Assembly: GCF_000316625.1 (NCBI RefSeq)
Contig: NC_019676.1
Span: 2,133,501-2,197,500 of the forward strand
DNA length: 64,000 bases
Direction of reading: 5' to 3'
Origin: Nostoc sp. PCC 7107
GTDB taxonomy: Bacteria > Cyanobacteriota > Cyanobacteriia > Cyanobacteriales > Nostocaceae
Below the pieces are notes generated by a model. That model made no database searches and was not told the origin of the DNA. It saw only the letters and a list, made by a program, of their open reading frames with translations. Positions 54,109 through 63,014 of this stretch are shown piece by piece (within the stretch, counting starts at the first letter, position 1; each line of letters begins with the position of its first letter). The position numbers were made by a program, and so were the translations under genes.

Positions 54109-55629
54109 ATGAGCATATCAATTAGACCTGACGAAATTAGCAGCATTATTCAACAGCAAATTGAGCAATACGACCAAGAAGTCAAAGTTGCTAACGTTGG
54201 TACCGTTCTGCAAGTAGGTGACGGTATTGCCCGGATTTATGGCCTAGAAAAGGCTATGGCTGGGGAACTTTTGGAATTTGAAGATGGCACCATTGGTATC
54301 GCCCAAAACTTGGAAGAAGACAATGTGGGTGCAGTACTTATGGGTACAGGTAATAATATCCAAGAAGGTAGCTCTGTCAGAGCTACTGGTAAAATTGCCC
54401 AAATTGGTGTCGGCGAAGCCCTAGTTGGACGGGTTGTTGATGCTTTGGGTCGTGCAATCGACGGAAAAGGCGACATCAAATCAACAGAAAGCCGTTTGAT
54501 TGAATCTCCTGCACCCGGTATTATTGCGCGGCGTTCGGTACACGAACCCATGCAAACCGGGATTACCGCTATCGATTCTATGATTCCCATTGGTCGTGGT
54601 CAGCGGGAATTGATCATTGGAGACCGCCAAACTGGGAAAACTGCGATCGCTATTGACACCATCATTAACCAAAAAGGTGAAGATGTCGTCTGCGTTTACG
54701 TAGCCATTGGTCAAAAAGCTTCCACCGTAGCTAACGTAGTTCAAACCCTACAAGAAAAAGGCGCAATGGACTACACCGTAGTTGTTGCGGCTAGTGCCAG
54801 TGAACCTGCCACATTACAATATCTAGCTCCCTACACCGGTGCGACTATTGCTGAGTACTTCATGTACAAAGGCAAAGCCACACTGGTAATTTACGACGAC
54901 TTGTCCAAGCAAGCACAAGCTTATCGCCAAATGTCCTTGCTGCTACGTCGTCCACCAGGACGGGAAGCTTACCCTGGAGACGTATTCTACATTCACTCCC
55001 GCTTGCTGGAAAGAGCCGCTAAACTCAGCGATGAGTTAGGTAAAGGCAGTATGACTGCTCTACCAATCATCGAAACTCAAGCAGGTGACGTATCCGCTTA
55101 CATCCCCACAAACGTAATTTCCATCACCGACGGTCAGATATTCTTATCTTCTGACTTGTTCAACGCTGGTGTTCGTCCCGCTGTAAACCCCGGTATCTCA
55201 GTATCCCGTGTAGGTTCTGCGGCACAAACCAAAGCAATGAAAAAAGTTGCTGGTAAGATTAAACTCGAACTCGCGCAGTTTGACGACCTCCAAGCCTTCG
55301 CGCAATTTGCTTCCGACTTAGATAAAGCTACCCAAGACCAATTAGCCCGCGGTCAACGCTTGCGGGAATTGTTGAAGCAATCCCAAAACGAACCCCTGTC
55401 TGTAGCTGAACAAGTAGCAATTCTTTACGCTGGAATTAACGGTTACTTAGATGATATCGCTGTAGATAAAGTAACCACATTCACCAAAGGTTTCCGTGAA
55501 TACCTGAAAACAGGTAAGTCTCCTTATTACCAAGCAGTACAAAGCAAGAAAGTACTTGCTGATGATGAAGAAGCCGCATTGAAGGCTGCTTTAGACGACT
55601 ACAAAAAGACCTTCAAAGCAACAGCGTAA
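54109..55629 (+). CDS. atpA: F0F1 ATP synthase subunit alpha
   Basis: A 506-residue F1 subunit, normal length. P-loop G-D-R-Q-T-G-K-T near residue 170; the alpha signature [14 protein letters not shown] near 365 is present. It binds non-catalytic nucleotides and forms the hexamer with beta. The beta and epsilon genes are not in this operon, as usual in cyanobacteria. Followed by a repeat-filled 95-bp gap before atpG. Confidence 0.98.
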   Translation: MSISIRPDEISSIIQQQIEQYDQEVKVANVGTVLQVGDGIARIYGLEKAMAGELLEFEDGTIGIAQNLEEDNVGAVLMGTGNNIQEGSSVRATGKIAQIGVGEALVGRVVDALGRAIDGKGDIKSTESRLIESPAPGIIARRSVHEPMQTGITAIDSMIPIGRGQRELIIGDRQTGKTAIAIDTIINQKGEDVVCVYVAIGQKASTVANVVQTLQEKGAMDYTVVVAASASEPATLQYLAPYTGATIAEYFMYKGKATLVIYDDLSKQAQAYRQMSLLLRRPPGREAYPGDVFYIHSRLLERAAKLSDELGKGSMTALPIIETQAGDVSAYIPTNVISITDGQIFLSSDLFNAGVRPAVNPGISVSRVGSAAQTKAMKKVAGKIKLELAQFDDLQAFAQFASDLDKATQDQLARGQRLRELLKQSQNEPLSVAEQVAILYAGINGYLDDIAVDKVTTFTKGFREYLKTGKSPYYQAVQSKKVLADDEEAALKAALDDYKKTFKATA

Positions 55630-55633
55630 TTAG

Positions 55634-55720
55634 TCATTGGTCATTAGTCATTAGTCATTGGTAAATAACTAATGACTGATGATAAAAGACAAATGATAAA
55701 TGACTAAGGACAAAGGATAA
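55634..55720. repeat. Short tandem repeats between atpA and atpG
   Basis: Reiterated tagtcatt/ggtcatt words (55634-55665), then imperfectly inverted or related words (aactaatgac, aaatgataaatgactaagg) up to 55715. They belong to the TTAGTCATTGG-type short repeats common in Nostoc-like genomes. Confidence 0.8.
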
Positions 55721-55724
55721 AAAT

Positions 55725-56672
55725 ATGCCTAACCTCAAATCAATACGCGATCGCATTCAGTCGGTCAAAAACACCAAAAAAATCACAGAAGCCATGCGGC
55801 TAGTCGCAGCGGCGAGAGTACGTCGGGCGCAAGAACAAGTACTGGCTACTCGCCCCTTTGCTGACAGACTGGCCCAAGTTCTATATGGTTTACAAACCCG
55901 TCTGCGGTTTGAAGAAGCCAACCTACCTCTACTGAAAAAACGCGAAGTTAAATCAGTTGGTTTGTTAGTCATTTCTGGTGACAGAGGTTTGTGCGGTGGT
56001 TACAACACAAACGTCATCCGTCGTGCTGAAAACCGTGCCAAAGAACTTAAGGCAGAAGGTATCGACTACACATTTGTACTAGTTGGTCGTAAAGCTACTC
56101 AATACTTCCAACGTCGTGAACAGCCTATTGATGCTACCTACAGCGGTTTAGAGCAAATCCCTACCGCCGACGAAGCAAATAAAATTGCTGAAGAGTTGCT
56201 GTCTTTATTCCTCTCGGAAAAAGTAGACCGCATCGAATTAATCTACACTCGTTTCGTCTCCTTGGTCAGTTCTCGTCCTGTAGTTCAAACTTTGCTACCT
56301 CTTGATACCCAAGGTTTAGAAGCAGCAGACGACGAAATCTTCCGGTTGACAACTCGTGGTGGTCAATTTGAAGTTGAACGGCAAAAAGTAACGGCTCAAG
56401 TCCAACCTTTAGCCAGCGACATGATTTTTGAGCAAGACCCAGTACAAATTCTGGATTCCTTGCTACCCCTGTATTTGAGTAATCAATTACTACGGGCATT
56501 ACAAGAATCTGCTGCTAGTGAACTAGCAGCGCGGATGACAGCTATGAGTAACGCCAGTGATAATGCTGGTGAATTGATTAAAAGTCTATCGCTGTCTTAC
56601 AACAAAGCCCGACAGGCCGCTATTACTCAGGAACTCCTAGAAGTTGTCGGCGGTGCGGAAGCACTGACTTAG
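55725..56672 (+). CDS. atpG: F0F1 ATP synthase subunit gamma
   Basis: A 315-residue central rotor subunit. N-terminal [15 protein letters not shown] and C-terminal A-M-x-x-A-S-x-N-A-x-x-x-I patterns are present. The length of ~315 includes the cyanobacterial insertion (around residues 195-235), but it lacks the redox-regulatory Cys pair of chloroplast gamma. Last gene of the operon; a strong terminator follows. Also named atpC. Confidence 0.97.
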   Translation: MPNLKSIRDRIQSVKNTKKITEAMRLVAAARVRRAQEQVLATRPFADRLAQVLYGLQTRLRFEEANLPLLKKREVKSVGLLVISGDRGLCGGYNTNVIRRAENRAKELKAEGIDYTFVLVGRKATQYFQRREQPIDATYSGLEQIPTADEANKIAEELLSLFLSEKVDRIELIYTRFVSLVSSRPVVQTLLPLDTQGLEAADDEIFRLTTRGGQFEVERQKVTAQVQPLASDMIFEQDPVQILDSLLPLYLSNQLLRALQESAASELAARMTAMSNASDNAGELIKSLSLSYNKARQAAITQELLEVVGGAEALT

Positions 56673-56695
56673 GGACAAGTTAATTGTTAAGTATA

Positions 56696-56745
56696 AAAAA
56701 TAGCTAATTGCTGGTAAATTTCAAACCTAGCGATTAGCTATTTTT
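56696..56745 (+). terminator. Terminator of the ATP synthase operon
   Basis: AAAAATAGCTAAT (56696-56708) and ATTAGCTATTTTT (56733-56745) form a perfect 13-bp stem with flanking A and T runs, so it may terminate from both sides. Confidence 0.85.
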
Positions 56746-56895
56746 GGTTTTGAGGAGGTTTAGTTTTATACGGTTCATTGTAATTACTGCAATATAACGA
56801 GTAATAAGACCCTTATTGCTCAATCTACCTGTTTTTGGACTTAACAGAAAAGTATTGTATCCAGAGATGATATTGCCCTATATGCCGAATTTTTA

Positions 56896-57258
56896 TTAAT
56901 CTTTGTTATTATCTGTTTGGGTAATGTATCTTTCTATTTTTTCAGTAAACAAATCTGTTTCTGATTTCATTTTTTGAATTGATGCCAATAGTATTATTTT
57001 TATATTCTTATCTGTTGTATTAGAAATAATATCGAACATTATGTTTTGTAGATTTATTACCGTATCTGTTAAGCAGGTAAGCTTAAGTAAAGTTTGTTTA
57101 ATACCATGATCTTGAGGTTTAATTCTAACAGGTGTGGCATAGCTAGGATTTTCCCTAAGTTCTATGTATATTATTCCTTTACGCTTTAAGAAATCAACAA
57201 CTTTATATTTTTGCTTGGATAAAATAATTGAATTATCTTGATTATTGTTTACCAGCAT
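56896..57258 (-). CDS. Hypothetical protein (120 aa), AT-rich
   Basis: A small, very AT-rich gene that I do not recognise. The protein has a basic N-terminal part resembling a short winged-helix or DNA-binding fold (K-Q-K-Y-K-V-V-D-F-L-K-R-K-G-I-I-Y-I-E-L) followed by long helices (L-L-K-L-T-C-L-T-D-T-V-I-N-L-Q-N-I-M). No clear ribosome site. It lies between the ATP operon terminator and an IS630 element. Expression and function are uncertain. Confidence 0.55.
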   Translation of the reverse strand: MLVNNNQDNSIILSKQKYKVVDFLKRKGIIYIELRENPSYATPVRIKPQDHGIKQTLLKLTCLTDTVINLQNIMFDIISNTTDKNIKIILLASIQKMKSETDLFTEKIERYITQTDNNKD

Positions 57259-57398
57259 ATATTCTTTTCTACACTACTTCTTAGCTTTACCTGCTGCCAA
57301 CGATTTTTCCTCCGTAAATGTATCAATTTTTCTAAAAAATCTAATGAATTATACCAATTCAAAAAATGTTTGCGACAGATAAGGCATTGAGGATGAAG

Positions 57399-57935
57399 TC
57401 ATAACCAGTCAAAGAAGCAGCAATTTGAGGAGTGAGGAGAGCTAGGAGTTGAGCAACCTTGGTTTGCAGATGCTCGCCTGTTATCAAATAGCTCCCATTT
57501 CAAGTCTTGCTTGAGATATTCCCAAACGCGCTCTATGGGATTGAGTTCAGGAGAATGAGCAGGCTGGAACAAAAGAACAATATTCTCTGGAATTTGTAAA
57601 CGTTTAGCTTGATGAAATAAGCCGTTATCAACTTGGAGAATGTTAAGTGATTTGGGATAACAGGCAGCGAACTCGTTCAAAAATTGTTGGTAGCATTCGG
57701 TATCAACATGAGAAAACTGCCAAAATAAACTTTCCCCAGTAAGTGGTTCAACTGCTCCATATAGCCAGAACGCTTTAAATTGCCACTGCCAATCACCAAT
57801 AGGCTTAACTCCGGGAAGAGTAATTTTACGTCCTTCAATGGTTTTGAGTCCAAATCGACTCTCATCTTGTACAAAATAACGAATATTTTCGTACTGAGGC
57901 AAGATAATGGCACTGTATTGAGCAATTAATTGCAA
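57399..57935 (-). pseudogene. IS630 transposase ORF B (DDE domain), C-terminal frameshift
   Basis: The catalytic DDE_3 half of the transposase. The triad residues are in V-Q-D-E-S-R-F, Q-V-D-N-G-L-F-H, and N-P-I-E-R-V-W-E-Y-L-K. After W-E-L-F-D-N (about 57485) the frame changes to unrelated R-R-A-S-A-N-Q; in the next frame the expected end V-A-Q-L-L-A-L-L-T-P-Q-I-A-A-S-L continues, so one base is gained or lost here. It is normally expressed by frameshifting from ORF A. Confidence 0.8.
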
Positions 57936-58435
57936 GTCATCACCGAGTTTTTTTTAAAAGACTCTAGTTTTTCTTCGTCCTGTTTTCGGTTACGCGGACG
58001 TGGGACTTTCAGCTTGGCTTTGAGCCTGTAACGTGCCAGATGATGTACAGTTGCGTACTCAGCTTGCACACCCAAGGTTTTTTCTAACCAATGTTGTATT
58101 TGTGTGTACCGTTGAAACCCACCTTCTGGTTGTTCGAGTTGTTTTTTCAAACTCGATACAGCCCAATCTGGTATTGCTCTTTTTCGACCTGAACTCGTTC
58201 CAAATTCAACAACCGCCTCAATTCCTCCTTCTCGATAATCTGCCAACCATCGATGTACTGTAGCTCGATGTTTTCCCAAGATTTTAGCAATCTCACTTAC
58301 ACTCATTTCTTGCCCTTTAATCAGATATAGGGCTTGTATACGTTCTTTGCTCCGAGACTGTTTTTGATGTTTGAGCAACTTCTCTAGTTCCTCGACACTT
58401 TCTTCTATCTCGATTTGTGTTACCCCTACCATCAC
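57926..58435 (-). CDS. IS630 transposase ORF A (helix-turn-helix part)
   Basis: A 169-residue N-terminal half with two helix-turn-helix units (V-S-E-I-A-K-I-L-G-K-H-R-A-T-V-H-R-W-L near residue 60, and a second after residue 100) that bind the terminal repeats. Near its end is the slippery heptamer A-AAA-AAC (57947-57953, read on the minus strand, within A8). A -1 shift there joins it exactly to ORF B. Confidence 0.88.
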   Translation of the reverse strand: MMVGVTQIEIEESVEELEKLLKHQKQSRSKERIQALYLIKGQEMSVSEIAKILGKHRATVHRWLADYREGGIEAVVEFGTSSGRKRAIPDWAVSSLKKQLEQPEGGFQRYTQIQHWLEKTLGVQAEYATVHHLARYRLKAKLKVPRPRNRKQDEEKLESFKKNSVMTCN

Positions 58436-58634
58436 ATACCCTGAATGCTACTTCTGTCTATTTTTACCATTTGTCGCATTCTTTTTTCAAATTGGTATTA
58501 CTTATGTTATCCATTACCTCACAAGAAAGGTACACACCATAATAGTAGGTTAAGTTGAGTGATCGCTGCTTCTATCTCATTTAACTGGCGATCGCAAAAA
58601 TTGTTTCTATCAAACACCCACAGCAATTGCTCAA

Positions 58635-58663
58635 TTTACTTGTCAGGACAATGTGTGTATGAT
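58635..58663 (+). promoter_or_regulatory. Promoter and palindrome of the toxin-antitoxin pair
   Basis: TTTACT (58635-58640), 17-bp spacer, TATGAT (58658-58663). Within the spacer is TTGTC-AG-GACAA (58640-58651), a possible site for antitoxin autorepression. Confidence 0.5.
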
Positions 58664-58703
58664 AGTTTAGTGTTGAGAGTAAAATCTATCTAAAATTTAA
58701 GTT

Positions 58704-58982
58704 ATGAGTCACTCACCAGAATCTAGAACTGAACGAATAGACATTCGTACAAGTTCTAGCGTCAAAAAACTATTGCAACAAGCTGCGACTGCAAGTCATA
58801 AAAATGTAAGTGAGTTTTTATTAGAACACGGTTTAATTGCTGCTCAAAATGCTTTAACAAATCGTAAAATCTTTGCGCTAGATGATGAACAATGGCAAGC
58901 TTTTCAAAATGCCCTCGATTCTCCCACAACAGACAAACCCCGTTTGCGTCGTCTATTAACTGAGCCAAGTGTATTTGAGTAA
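58704..58982 (+). CDS. DUF1778 antitoxin (TacA-like)
   Basis: A 92-residue ribbon-helix-helix antitoxin. The N-terminal R-T-E-R-I-D-I-R-T-S-S-S-V-K-K-L-L-Q-Q-A-A fits the DUF1778 DNA-binding motif, and the C-terminal D-D-E-Q-W-Q-A-F-Q-N-A-L-D is the toxin-wrapping helix. It should neutralise the acetyltransferase encoded 6 bp downstream and repress the shared promoter. Confidence 0.9.
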   Translation: MSHSPESRTERIDIRTSSSVKKLLQQAATASHKNVSEFLLEHGLIAAQNALTNRKIFALDDEQWQAFQNALDSPTTDKPRLRRLLTEPSVFE

Positions 58983-58988
58983 TTTCCT

Positions 58989-59486
58989 TTGAATAATCTA
59001 TATATTGAGAAGTTATCAGCCGACCATAATATTCAAGACTTTGATTGTGGAAAACCTGCCTTAAATTATTTTTTAATCAATTACGCTTTACAAAATCAAC
59101 AATCCGATAGTTCAAAAACTTATGTAGCCTGTATCGATAATAATGTTATTGGTTACTATACTCTCACTGTAGCTTCTGTTATTCATCAAGATGCACCACC
59201 TCGAATTATTAAGGGCTTACCAAAATATCCTGTACCGGTGGCTCTTTTAGCACGTCTAGCAGTCAGTAAAAATTTTCAAGGTAAGAGAATAGGCAGTGGT
59301 TTATTAAAAGACTGTCTCAAACGTGTTAATGCAGCCGCAGATATCTTAGGCATTCGAGCTTTGTTAGTTCATGCTAAAGATGAGCAAGCACAAGTATGGT
59401 ATGAAAATTTTAATTTTGAGCCTAGTCCCACTGATCCTTTACATCTATTTCTAATGCTGAAAGATATTCGGAATATGCTGAAATAA
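58989..59486 (+). CDS. GNAT toxin (TacT-like)
   Basis: A 165-residue GNAT acetyltransferase of the type that acetylates the amino group of charged tRNAs and stops translation. Marks: F-D-C-G-K-P-A-L-N (18-26), L-A-R-L-A-V near 88, acetyl-CoA loop Q-G-K-R-I-G (97-102), and the catalytic Tyr138 in V-W-Y-E-N-F-N-F. TTG start at 58989, 6 bp after the antitoxin stop, so the pair is one operon. It lies about 0.5 kb from the IS630 element. Confidence 0.9.
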   Translation: MNNLYIEKLSADHNIQDFDCGKPALNYFLINYALQNQQSDSSKTYVACIDNNVIGYYTLTVASVIHQDAPPRIIKGLPKYPVPVALLARLAVSKNFQGKRIGSGLLKDCLKRVNAAADILGIRALLVHAKDEQAQVWYENFNFEPSPTDPLHLFLMLKDIRNMLK

Positions 59487-59833
59487 TCTTACTTCAGTAA
59501 TTTGAGATTGGATGCTAAGAAAGTGTCATAGCGATCGCCAGTTTACAAAAATCATAAATTGGAAGGTGCGATCGCTTTTTAAATTAGAAGAAAAATCAGA
59601 ATCTCTCTCCCCTACGGACTAGATATAAAACTTAGGTGTGTAACACTTTAGTAGGTTAAACGCTGACAGAGTGTTAAAATCCGGTGACAATTGCTAGAGT
59701 AAAACGTTAGAGACAGCAAACTCCTTAAAGAAAAGCAAGATTTACTCATTACGGCTCAAGTTCCGAAGTTCTTCAAGTAACGATATATTTGAGTATCTGT
59801 CCCGCACACAATCTACTTTTTGTTGTTAAATCT
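59487..59833. other. Intergenic, 347 bp
   Basis: Holds the HIP1 hairpin (59530-59580) and otherwise no gene or repeat. The promoter of the downstream nitrilase gene was not identified. Confidence 0.4.
59530..59580 (+). terminator. Terminator-like hairpin built from two HIP1 sites
   Basis: AGCGATCGC (59530-59538) and GCGATCGCT (59568-59576) followed by TTTTT. The ~29-nt loop is long, so terminator strength is unsure. It lies 44 bp behind the toxin gene. Confidence 0.5.
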
Positions 59834-60649
59834 ATGAAATCTTATTTAGCCGCCGCTATTCAAATGACAAGCGTGCCTGATTTATATAAGAATTTGGCAC
59901 AAGCAGAAGAATTAATTGAGCTTGCTGTGCGTCGAGGTGCTGAATTAATCGGACTACCAGAAAACTTTTCTTTTATGGGAGAGGAAAAAGATAAACTCGC
60001 CCAAGTAGAAACTATCACCTGCGAAACAGAGCAATTCCTCAAAAAAATGGCTCAACGCTTCCAAGTAACGATTTTAGGCGGCAGCTTTCCAGTTTTAGTA
60101 GAAGATACAGGCAAAGTTTATAATACTTCCACACTGATTGATCTGAGTGGTCTAGAAATTGCCCGTTACCAAAAAGTACATTTATTTGATGTAAATGTTC
60201 CCGACGGGAATACTTATCGTGAATCTAGCACTGTCGTAGCTGGTACACAATTGCCATCAGTATATTTTTCCGAAGAACTGGGCGGTATTGGTCTTTCTGT
60301 TTGTTATGATGTGCGCTTTCCAGAATTATATCGGCATCTATCAAATAAAGGAGCCGATGTGATGTTTATTCCCGCTGCTTTTACCGCTTTCACTGGCAAA
60401 GACCATTGGCAGGTATTATTACAAGCAAGAGCAATTGAAAATACTTGTTATGTGATTGCACCTGCTCAAACTGGCACAAACTACGCCCGTCGCCAAACCC
60501 ACGGACACGCTGTGATTATTGATCCTTGGGGTGTCATTTTAGCTGATGCTGGTGAAAAACCCGGAATTGCGATCGCAGAAATTAACCCCTCTCGTCTAGA
60601 ACAAGTTCGTCGTCAAATGCCCTCTTTACAACACCGAGTATTTGGCTAA
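59834..60649 (+). CDS. Carbon-nitrogen hydrolase (nitrilase/omega-amidase superfamily)
   Basis: A 271-residue cytoplasmic amidase. The catalytic triad is visible: Glu43 (L-P-E-N-F), Lys114 (Y-Q-K-V-H-L-F-D) and Cys157 (S-V-C-Y-D-V-R-F-P-E). This sub-branch includes Nit1-like enzymes that act on deaminated glutathione or omega-amides. The ATG at 59834 gives the family N-terminus (M-K-S-Y-L-A-A-A-I-Q-M); a TTG at 59789 would add an odd extension. Single gene. Confidence 0.92.
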   Translation: MKSYLAAAIQMTSVPDLYKNLAQAEELIELAVRRGAELIGLPENFSFMGEEKDKLAQVETITCETEQFLKKMAQRFQVTILGGSFPVLVEDTGKVYNTSTLIDLSGLEIARYQKVHLFDVNVPDGNTYRESSTVVAGTQLPSVYFSEELGGIGLSVCYDVRFPELYRHLSNKGADVMFIPAAFTAFTGKDHWQVLLQARAIENTCYVIAPAQTGTNYARRQTHGHAVIIDPWGVILADAGEKPGIAIAEINPSRLEQVRRQMPSLQHRVFG

Positions 60650-60706
60650 AGTGTGAAGTCTGAAGTGTGAAATTGTATCCTTCAGACTTCATCTTGAAAT
60701 ATTTCC

Positions 60707-61338
60707 CTACTCACTATCTTTAATACTTTCCAGTAAACTCCTCAACATTAGATAAGACGAAGTTGCACCTGGATCTTGATGTCCAATACTTCGTTCTCCC
60801 AGATAACTAGCACGTCCTTTTTTAGCCAGCATCGGTTTGGTATTTTCTAAAGCTTGTTCTGATATTACTACAGCTTGTTGTATTGCAGCTAAAGAGTCTT
60901 TGCCTTCCTCAACTGCGTGCCTAAAAGCTACTACAGCCGGAGACAGAACATCAACCTTTTGTCTTCTAATTGAGCCTTACCGCGTTGTAAAACTCCATCT
61001 AAACCAGCTTGCAGTAATTCTAGTAACTCTTGTGTAGTTAATTCTTGCTTACCAGCCGCTACAGAACTTGCTTTCAAAAACAGGGTGCCGTATAAAGGGC
61101 CACTAGCACCACCAACACTAGAAATTAGAGTTATACTAACAGTTTTCAAAATACTGCCAATATCTTGATGAGTTACTGTTGGTAACTGACTCATCACCTT
61201 TTTAAAACCACGACTCATATTAATACCGTGGTCAGCATCACCGATCACTGCATCTAAGTTAGTTAAATATTCTTTATTTTGTTCTATCTCAGATTCAAAG
61301 ATTTTTAACCATTGGAGAATCTGGGCTTGAGTGACCAT
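60707..61338 (-). pseudogene. dhaL: dhaL, dihydroxyacetone kinase ADP-binding subunit, frameshifted
   Basis: The N-terminal part is a clear DhaL (A-V-I-G-D-A-D-H-G-I-N-M-S-R-G-F with the Mg-binding Asp residues; S-S-V-G-G-A-S-G-P-L-Y-G). At about 60956 the frame breaks after E-D-K, where the family has G-D-K-T-M-V-D; the rest (V-D-V-L-S-P-A-V-V-A ... S-S-Y-L-M-L-R-S-L-L-E-S) continues intact in another frame to 60707. A loss of four bases (or one) explains this. Start at 61338, immediately behind the dhaK stop. DhaL normally completes the kinase with DhaK. Confidence 0.88.
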
Positions 61339-61339
61339 A

Positions 61340-61454
61340 TCAAATACCCCATCGCAGACTTGGCGTGTGTACTGGTGCATCCCACAACTGGATCAGTTCA
61401 TCATCCAACTTGAGCAATGTAATTGAGCAACCCTGCATTTCTAAAGACGTAATA
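61340..61454 (-). pseudogene. dhaK: dhaK, C-terminal remnant
   Basis: Thirty-odd codons that read [16 protein letters not shown] and then [19 protein letters not shown] and stop, the known end of DhaK proteins. They lie directly beside the left end of the IS5-like element and in frame order with dhaL. The middle of DhaK (about 190 residues) is missing from the window. Confidence 0.88.
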
Positions 61455-61520
61455 TAGAACCAATTTGACATCTTTTAGGGTATTGAAGTAAAGTGGCGGC
61501 AAAAGCCATATCCAGAAGCC

Positions 61521-61865
61521 ATGCCGTACTCTAGCAGCCTAACAGATGAAGAATGGGAAATTCTAGAACCCCTACTGCCGACTATATTGCCTGCGAAGAA
61601 ACAGACTAGACCCTCGAACTGGACAAAAAGAGAACTCTTAGATGGCATCTTCTATCAACTAAAGAATGGCTGCAATTGGGAAAACTTACCCCAGGACTTG
61701 CCCCCTTACTCAACTGTATACTGGCATTACAAGCAGTGGCGGGCCCAAGGAGTGATAGAAGAACTAATGAGAGTTTTACATGGACAAGTGCGTGAACAGG
61801 TAAAAAAAAGCCAAGTGGACGACGTTGATAATTATCGACTCTCAAGCGGTGAAAAATACCTGTAA
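61521..61865 (+). CDS. IS5-family transposase, ORF A (DUF4096)
   Basis: A 114-residue frame with the typical start S-L-T-D-E-E-W-E-I-L-E-P-L-L-P and G-C-N-W-E-N-L-P-Q-D-L-P-P-Y-S-T-V-Y-W-H-Y-K-Q-W. It runs into an A8 tract (61802-61809), after which the coding continues in another frame as ORF B. Expression of the full transposase requires a frame change there. Confidence 0.9.
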   Translation: MPYSSSLTDEEWEILEPLLPTILPAKKQTRPSNWTKRELLDGIFYQLKNGCNWENLPQDLPPYSTVYWHYKQWRAQGVIEELMRVLHGQVREQVKKSQVDDVDNYRLSSGEKYL

Positions 61866-62373
61866 TGCTCGCATTACATCGAAAGGATATTGTTTCTACA
61901 AATCGACGAATGGCATTAAAAGACATCTAGCGGTTGATACCCTGGGTTTTCCCTTCTTTACTCACTGCACCAAAGCAAATGTGTCTGACGATATGGGTTT
62001 GATTGAGATGTTGACTAAAAACATCGATTATTTCCAATCGAAACCCGTCAATATTCCCAAAATCACCATTCTGCTAGACCACGGTTATCATCCTGAGTAT
62101 TTGAGGGAGGAGCTAGAAAAAGTTTATCCCCAAATAATGACGAAAATCAGGTTTGAACTTTCGGCAAAACCATCAAAACAAGAAAAGAAAGAACTAGGGA
62201 TATCTGGGTTTGTTCCGGTGGCTGCGAGGTGGGTAATTGAACGCTCAAATGCCTGGATGGAGAGATGCAAAATTTTTGTCAAGGACTTTGAGAGAACTCT
62301 AGTTAATGCAACTGCCAAGGTTAATCTTTGTTTTATTCGGTTGATGCTTAAGAGGCTTGCAGCCTCTTCTTAG
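61825..62373 (+). CDS. IS5-family transposase, ORF B (DDE domain)
   Basis: The catalytic half: [10 protein letters not shown] (first Asp), [11 protein letters not shown] (second Asp), and [11 protein letters not shown] (Glu, with the Y/W-x-x-x-E-R type signature). It looks intact. The coding frame can be followed upstream to the A8 tract ([12 protein letters not shown]). The annotated TTG is therefore not a true start. Confidence 0.9.
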   Translation: MIIIDSQAVKNTCNARITSKGYCFYKSTNGIKRHLAVDTLGFPFFTHCTKANVSDDMGLIEMLTKNIDYFQSKPVNIPKITILLDHGYHPEYLREELEKVYPQIMTKIRFELSAKPSKQEKKELGISGFVPVAARWVIERSNAWMERCKIFVKDFERTLVNATAKVNLCFIRLMLKRLAASS

Positions 62374-62390
62374 ATGTCAAATGAGTTCTA

Positions 62391-62695
62391 TAAAGGATGC
62401 CCGCCCCACCATCTACCTGTTGAGATGCAGCCAGCATTTGGTCGGGAGTAGGTGAAGTGAATATCTCTCCTGGACAAGCTGCATCTAACATTCCCTGACC
62501 CACAAACCCAGCGTGCATAGGTTCGTGTCCGCTACCTCCACCTGAAATAATTGCCACTTTACCCCGTATTGGTGAATTGGCTCTGTAGACAAAGGTAGGG
62601 TCATAGTTGACTTTGATTAAATCTGGATGGGCGATCGCCCATCCAGCCAGACTTTCTTTTACAAAATCTTCTGGCTGATTGATCAGCTTTTTCAT
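62391..62695 (-). pseudogene. dhaK: dhaK, N-terminal fragment
   Basis: 101 codons of a good dihydroxyacetone kinase K subunit ([41 protein letters not shown]), ending D-G-G-A-G-I-L-Y. Here the family goes on with I-V-K-N-Y, but the frame enters the IS end. The substrate-binding His and the rest of the K domain are lost. The gene cannot make an active enzyme. Confidence 0.9.
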
Positions 62696-63014
62696 TATCT
62701 GTATTTAAGAAGGTGCTACAGATTTAGAATAAAACACCAAGACGCACCAGACATTGTATGCTCATCTCTTGGAAAACTAAAACTATCACACTTTGTTTCT
62801 TAATCAATGCGATTGCCTATATTTTGGAATCAACTTATTGAGGACACCCTCGTAAGCAATTTGAAAACTCTGTAGTCTCCAACAAAAATGGCACTTTAAA
62901 ATGTAAATTTAGGAAATTTCTCAATAATCAACTAAAAAACACCTTATAAACCAGCAATGTTTCTATTATACTCAACTTAAGCTCATTTTTGTTTTTTGTA
63001 TTTGAGTTTTTTAC

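Larger units (their letters stand above)
57351..58498 (-). mobile_element. IS630-family insertion sequence
   Basis: About 1.15 kb with imperfect ~27-bp terminal inverted repeats: left ATACCAATTC...GCGACA (57351-57377) and right, inverted, TGTCGCATTC...AATTGGTAT (58472-58498). IS630 elements insert at TA. It encodes a transposase in two overlapping frames joined by a probable -1 frameshift. A one-base error near 57480 breaks the C-terminus, so this copy may be inactive. Confidence 0.9.
61455..62390 (+). mobile_element. IS5-family insertion sequence inside dhaK
   Basis: About 936 bp with inverted ends TAGAACcaATTTGACATCT (left) and AGATGTCAAATgagTTCTA (right), flanked by TA on both sides. It carries a two-frame transposase. 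It separates the N-terminal 101 codons of dhaK from its last ~38 codons, with the part between them gone. Confidence 0.88.

Noticed and set aside
60707..62695. Active dihydroxyacetone kinase operon
   Set aside because: DhaK lacks its middle and DhaL is frameshifted; no functional enzyme can be made from this locus.
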